From Acidobacteriaceae bacterium UBA1795 (lineage in GTDB: Bacteria; Acidobacteriota; Terriglobia; Terriglobales; Acidobacteriaceae), in assembly GCA_002314435.1 (NCBI GenBank), contig DCFV01000013.1, positions 1 to 8,664 of the forward strand: 8,664 bases of DNA, read 5' to 3'. Within the stretch, counting starts at the first letter, position 1, and each line of letters opens with the position of its first letter. The notes under the pieces are model-generated. The model saw nothing but the letters and a program-made list of their open reading frames with translations. It was not told the origin of the DNA and ran no database searches. Positions 7,243 to 8,664 of the stretch are shown here, piece after piece. The position numbers and the translations under genes are program-made.

Positions 7243-7283
7243 TTGCAAAATAGCTGCAACGTAGCTACGATATAGGCAGAGAT
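7240..7283 (+). repeat. Four 11-bp tandem units headed by TAG, candidate operator
   Basis: Units start at 7240 (TAGTTGCAAAA), 7251 (TAGCTGCAACG), 7262 (TAGCTACGATA) and 7273 (TAGGCAGAGAT), exactly 11 bp apart. The first three are similar beyond the TAG; the fourth is degenerate. Embedded are an inverted repeat GTTGCA/TGCAAC (7242-7247 and 7255-7260) and a 10-bp palindrome CGTAGCTACG (7260-7269). An 11-bp period is about one helical turn, the spacing expected for dimers of a ribbon-helix-helix protein bound side by side, so the downstream CopG-type antitoxin is the likely ligand. The first unit begins at the mutS2 stop codon. Confidence 0.5.
7244..7271 (+). promoter_or_regulatory. Candidate promoter of the toxin-antitoxin operon
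   Basis: TTGCAA at 7244-7249 (four of six -35 consensus positions) and TACGAT at 7266-7271 (four of six -10 positions) are separated by 16 nt. The elements lie inside the 11-bp repeat array, so a bound antitoxin dimer would block polymerase. Transcription would start near 7278, upstream of the leader hairpin. Moderate matches only. Confidence 0.35.
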
Positions 7284-7289
7284 TCCAGA

Positions 7290-7315
7290 CCGCCTCCTCC
7301 GCTCGAGGAGATCGG
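7290..7315 (+). promoter_or_regulatory. Hairpin sequestering the leader-ORF ribosome binding site
   Basis: CCG (7290-7292) pairs with CGG (7313-7315), and CTCCTC (7294-7299) pairs with GAGGAG (7305-7310), around a 5-nt loop CGCTC, with a 1x2 internal loop. The 3' arm GAGGAG is a near-ideal Shine-Dalgarno 6 nt before an ATG at 7317, so the folded RNA would hide it. There is no U-run after the stem, so it is not an intrinsic terminator. The pairing is read directly; the regulatory role is inferred. Confidence 0.5.
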
Positions 7316-7316
7316 C

Positions 7317-7373
7317 ATGGCCTCAAACAACGTTTGTCTAGATTGTTGGAGAGGTCATGGTTATCTTTTTTGA
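7317..7373 (+). CDS. Putative 18-codon leader ORF overlapping the toxin start
   Basis: ATG at 7317 opens MASNNVCLDCWRGHGYLF and ends at TGA 7371-7373. It is supported mainly by its ribosome site: GAGGAG at 7305-7310 with 6-nt spacing, stronger and better placed than the toxin's own. The frame is different from that of the toxin gene, whose ATG (7357) lies inside it, giving a 17-nt overlap. Such an arrangement could couple toxin translation to leader translation. The peptide has no recognisable domain; two Cys and one Trp are its only notable residues. No codon bias can be judged at this length, and it may be fortuitous. Confidence 0.4.
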   Translation: MASNNVCLDCWRGHGYLF

Positions 7374-7674
7374 TTGGGACGAGCAGAATATAGGGCATTT
7401 AGCCCTTCATCAAATCGTGTCGGAAGAGGCCGAGCAAGTCATCCTGAATCGGCCCGTCGATCTGAGTGCTGAACTTCGCAACGGCGAAGAGCGATTCGTT
7501 CAGATAGGTGAAACTGATGCCGGGCGAATCCTGATTGTCGTCTCGGCGATGCGGAATGAGAAAGTTCGAGTGGTTACCGCTTGGCCGGCAAAGGAACGAT
7601 TCCGGCGATACTTCCTGACCCAAAAGAGGAGTGGCCATGTTGGAAGAGCTGAAGAAGAAGACCTTCGCGAATGA
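7357..7674 (+). CDS. brnT: BrnT-like (DUF497) ribonuclease toxin
   Basis: A 105-residue protein resembling the BrnT/DUF497 family, RelE-fold toxins that cleave RNA and are held inactive by a ribbon-helix-helix partner. Family-like elements are the WDE motif at 7-9 followed by NIGHLALHQI, the helix EEAEQVI at 23-29, NGEERFVQIGETDAGRILIVV at about 42-62 (the ERF strand and GR turn) and KVRVVTAWPAKERFRRYF at 69-86. The C-terminal tail after residue 88 is charged and coincides with the overlap with the antitoxin gene. The start ATG 7357 has GGAGAGG at 7348-7354, strong but close (2 nt from its last base, 5 nt from the GGAG core). The toxin is first in the operon, as in brnTA systems. The first 90 bases are more A/T-rich than flanking genes, consistent with horizontal gain. 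Activity is inferred from family only; a degraded or domesticated toxin cannot be excluded. Confidence 0.78.
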   Translation: MVIFFDWDEQNIGHLALHQIVSEEAEQVILNRPVDLSAELRNGEERFVQIGETDAGRILIVVSAMRNEKVRVVTAWPAKERFRRYFLTQKRSGHVGRAEEEDLRE

Positions 7675-7942
7675 GGCCGAAGAAGTGGCTTGGTGGGAGT
7701 CCCACGAGGATGAGCTTGCCGATGAGTTTGAAAAGGCCACGAAGGAAGGCCGCGTCGGCATCGGCACAGCGGCCAAACGCGCAGCCTTGCCCTCGACCAC
7801 AATCCGCCTCGATCCCGACGACATTGCCAAGGCACGCGTGCAGGCTTCTGAACGTGGCCTGCGCTACCAGACCTATCTGAAAATGATCATTCATGAGGCC
7901 CTGCGCAATGCAGAGACCGGTCGCAAATCCTCGGCCTCCTGA
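7637..7942 (+). CDS. CopG-type ribbon-helix-helix antitoxin
   Basis: A 101-residue protein that should neutralise the upstream toxin and repress the operon. The N-terminal half (FANEAEEVAWWESHEDELADEF across 10-31) resembles the toxin-binding segment of COG5304-type CopG antitoxins. The C-terminal half is a ribbon-helix-helix: strand STTIRLD at 53-59, helix DPDDIAKARVQASERG at about 59-74, turn, then helix YQTYLKMIIHEALR at 77-90. Note that the DNA-binding fold is C-terminal, as in BrnA. Start chosen is ATG 7637, 5 nt after GAGGAG at 7626-7631; a GTG at 7631 in frame overlaps that site and is less likely. It begins 38 nt inside the toxin gene in another frame, so its ribosome site lies within toxin coding sequence. 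A hairpin terminator follows 16 nt after its stop. Confidence 0.85.
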   Translation: MLEELKKKTFANEAEEVAWWESHEDELADEFEKATKEGRVGIGTAAKRAALPSTTIRLDPDDIAKARVQASERGLRYQTYLKMIIHEALRNAETGRKSSAS

Positions 7943-7958
7943 TCCGCATGGAAACGGG

Positions 7959-7998
7959 AAACCGAAAGAGGCTCCGCATTGCGGAGCCTCTTCGGTTT
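7959..7998. terminator. Strong bidirectional hairpin terminator between convergent genes
   Basis: AAACCGAA (7959-7966) and GAGGCTCCGC (7968-7977) pair with GCGGAGCCTC (7981-7990) and TTCGGTTT (7991-7998). This gives an 18-bp stem with one bulged A (7967) and an ATT loop. It lies between the antitoxin stop (7942) and the clpB stop (8020). The A/T ends serve as U-tract on either strand: TTT on the plus side, TTTCGGTTTCCC on the minus side. It should stop both transcripts and insulate them from each other. Confidence 0.88.
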
Positions 7999-8019
7999 GC
8001 CGACTTGTTGAGTTGCGTC

Positions 8020-8664
8020 TCACGCCATTGCTTCGCGCGTCATCGACTCGAAATGCAACTGGTTGGAGTTGCGGTCCGCGTCGATGCGCACATGCGCTCC
8101 GTGCAGGATTTCGCCGTTGAGGATCTTCATCGCCAGCGGGTCCTGCACCATCCGCTGCAGCGCGCGCTTCAGCGGCCGCGCGCCGTAGGCTGCATCCGAG
8201 CCGGCAGCCAGAATCAGCTGCCGTGCCGGGTCTGTCAACTCCAGCGAAATCTGACGGTCTTCAAGTAGCTTGCGCACCTCGTTCAAGCGCAGTTCGAGGA
8301 TCGCATCCATCTGCGCGTGACCCAGCGGACGGAAGATCACCATGTCGTCCACGCGGTTGAGGAACTCCGGCCGGAAGCTCTCGCGCAGTACGCGCATCAC
8401 GCTCTCACGCGCCCGGTCAAAGTCCTGCTCCGTCTTGAGCGCATCGGGGGTCAAGGCCGCCGAGCCCAGGTTCGACGTCATAATCAGTACCGTGTTCTTG
8501 AAGTCCACGGTGCGACCCTTCGAGTCAGTCAGCCGGCCATCGTCCATCACTTGCAGCAGGATGTTGAACACGTCCGGATGCGCCTTCTCGATCTCGTCGA
8601 ACAGGATGACCGCATAAGGGCGACGCCGCACGGCCTCGGTCAACTGGCCGCCCTCGTCGTAGCC
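8020..8664 (-). CDS. clpB: ATP-dependent disaggregase ClpB, C-terminal part (partial)
   Basis: The last 214 residues of ClpB, the Hsp100 ring ATPase that pulls proteins out of aggregates together with DnaK. The frame is open to the window edge, beginning GYDEGGQLTEAVRRRPY. What is visible is most of the second AAA+ domain and its C-terminal subdomain: Walker B VILFDEIEKAH, the DDGRLTDSKGRTVDF segment, sensor 1 IMTSNLGS, the arginine-finger region FRPEFLNRVDD, and sensor 2 GARPLKRALQR. This combination separates ClpB from ClpA and ClpC, and no ClpP-binding IGF-type loop is visible in this portion. Stop TGA is at 8022-8020. The N-terminal domain, first AAA+ domain, middle coiled coil and second Walker A lie beyond the window. 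It is convergent with the toxin-antitoxin genes and separated from them by the terminator at 7959-7998. Confidence 0.95.
   Translation of the reverse strand, partial: GYDEGGQLTEAVRRRPYAVILFDEIEKAHPDVFNILLQVMDDGRLTDSKGRTVDFKNTVLIMTSNLGSAALTPDALKTEQDFDRARESVMRVLRESFRPEFLNRVDDMVIFRPLGHAQMDAILELRLNEVRKLLEDRQISLELTDPARQLILAAGSDAAYGARPLKRALQRMVQDPLAMKILNGEILHGAHVRIDADRNSNQLHFESMTREAMA

Noticed and set aside
7242..7269. Inverted repeats just after the mutS2 stop as a mutS2 terminator
   Set aside because: The stems are short (6 bp with 7-nt loop, and a loop-less palindrome), contain no GC-rich core and have no T-run; an operator role fits better.
7631..7636. GTG 7631 as the antitoxin start
   Set aside because: It overlaps the GAGGAG ribosome site that is properly spaced for ATG 7637.
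1..8664. CRISPR arrays, tRNA or rRNA genes, insertion sequences
   Set aside because: No regularly spaced long direct repeats, no cloverleaf or rRNA-like stretch and no transposase or terminal inverted repeats were recognised by reading; the gaps between genes are all under about 130 nt.

Overview
The window is a GC-rich bacterial chromosomal segment of mostly ordinary housekeeping and metabolic genes, plus one small accessory module. An Acidobacteriota member (Terriglobia/Acidobacteriaceae-like) is the best guess. That guess rests on the secreted DUF2911 protein, the FmdB-MutS2 neighbourhood and the overall gene style; it is inference, not proof.

Layout. (1) Positions 37-3633, minus strand: a compact methylcitrate-cycle operon transcribed prpB -> prpC -> prpD (methylisocitrate lyase, 2-methylcitrate synthase, 2-methylcitrate dehydratase). 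Gaps are 48 and 30 nt and each gene has a clear Shine-Dalgarno. Together the three enzymes turn propionyl-CoA plus oxaloacetate into pyruvate plus succinate; the hydration of 2-methylaconitate would need an aconitase encoded elsewhere. No prpR-type regulator is visible. (2) Positions 3634-3760: divergent intergenic region with a 10-bp palindrome and a candidate extended -10 for prpB. (3) Positions 3761-4306, plus strand: exported DUF2911 protein of unknown function, followed by a hairpin and a possible new promoter. (4) Positions 4404-7242, plus strand: an FmdB-type zinc-ribbon protein with a TTG start, then full-length MutS2, probably co-transcribed. (5) Positions 7240-7942, plus strand: a BrnT-like toxin with a CopG-type ribbon-helix-helix antitoxin, preceded by a structured leader. 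(6) Positions 7959-7998: a strong hairpin terminator shared by the convergent toxin-antitoxin operon and clpB. (7) Positions 8020-8664, minus strand: the C-terminal end of ClpB, cut by the window edge.

The most interesting part is the 5' region of the toxin-antitoxin module. Four TAG-headed units stand at an exact 11-bp period across the presumed promoter. Downstream, a 9-bp stem sequesters a strong Shine-Dalgarno that serves an 18-codon leader ORF, and that ORF overlaps the toxin start codon. Toxin and antitoxin genes then overlap by 38 nt. This suggests layered transcriptional and translational control of a toxin-first operon. No wholly new enzyme system is visible; the rest of the window is conventional.
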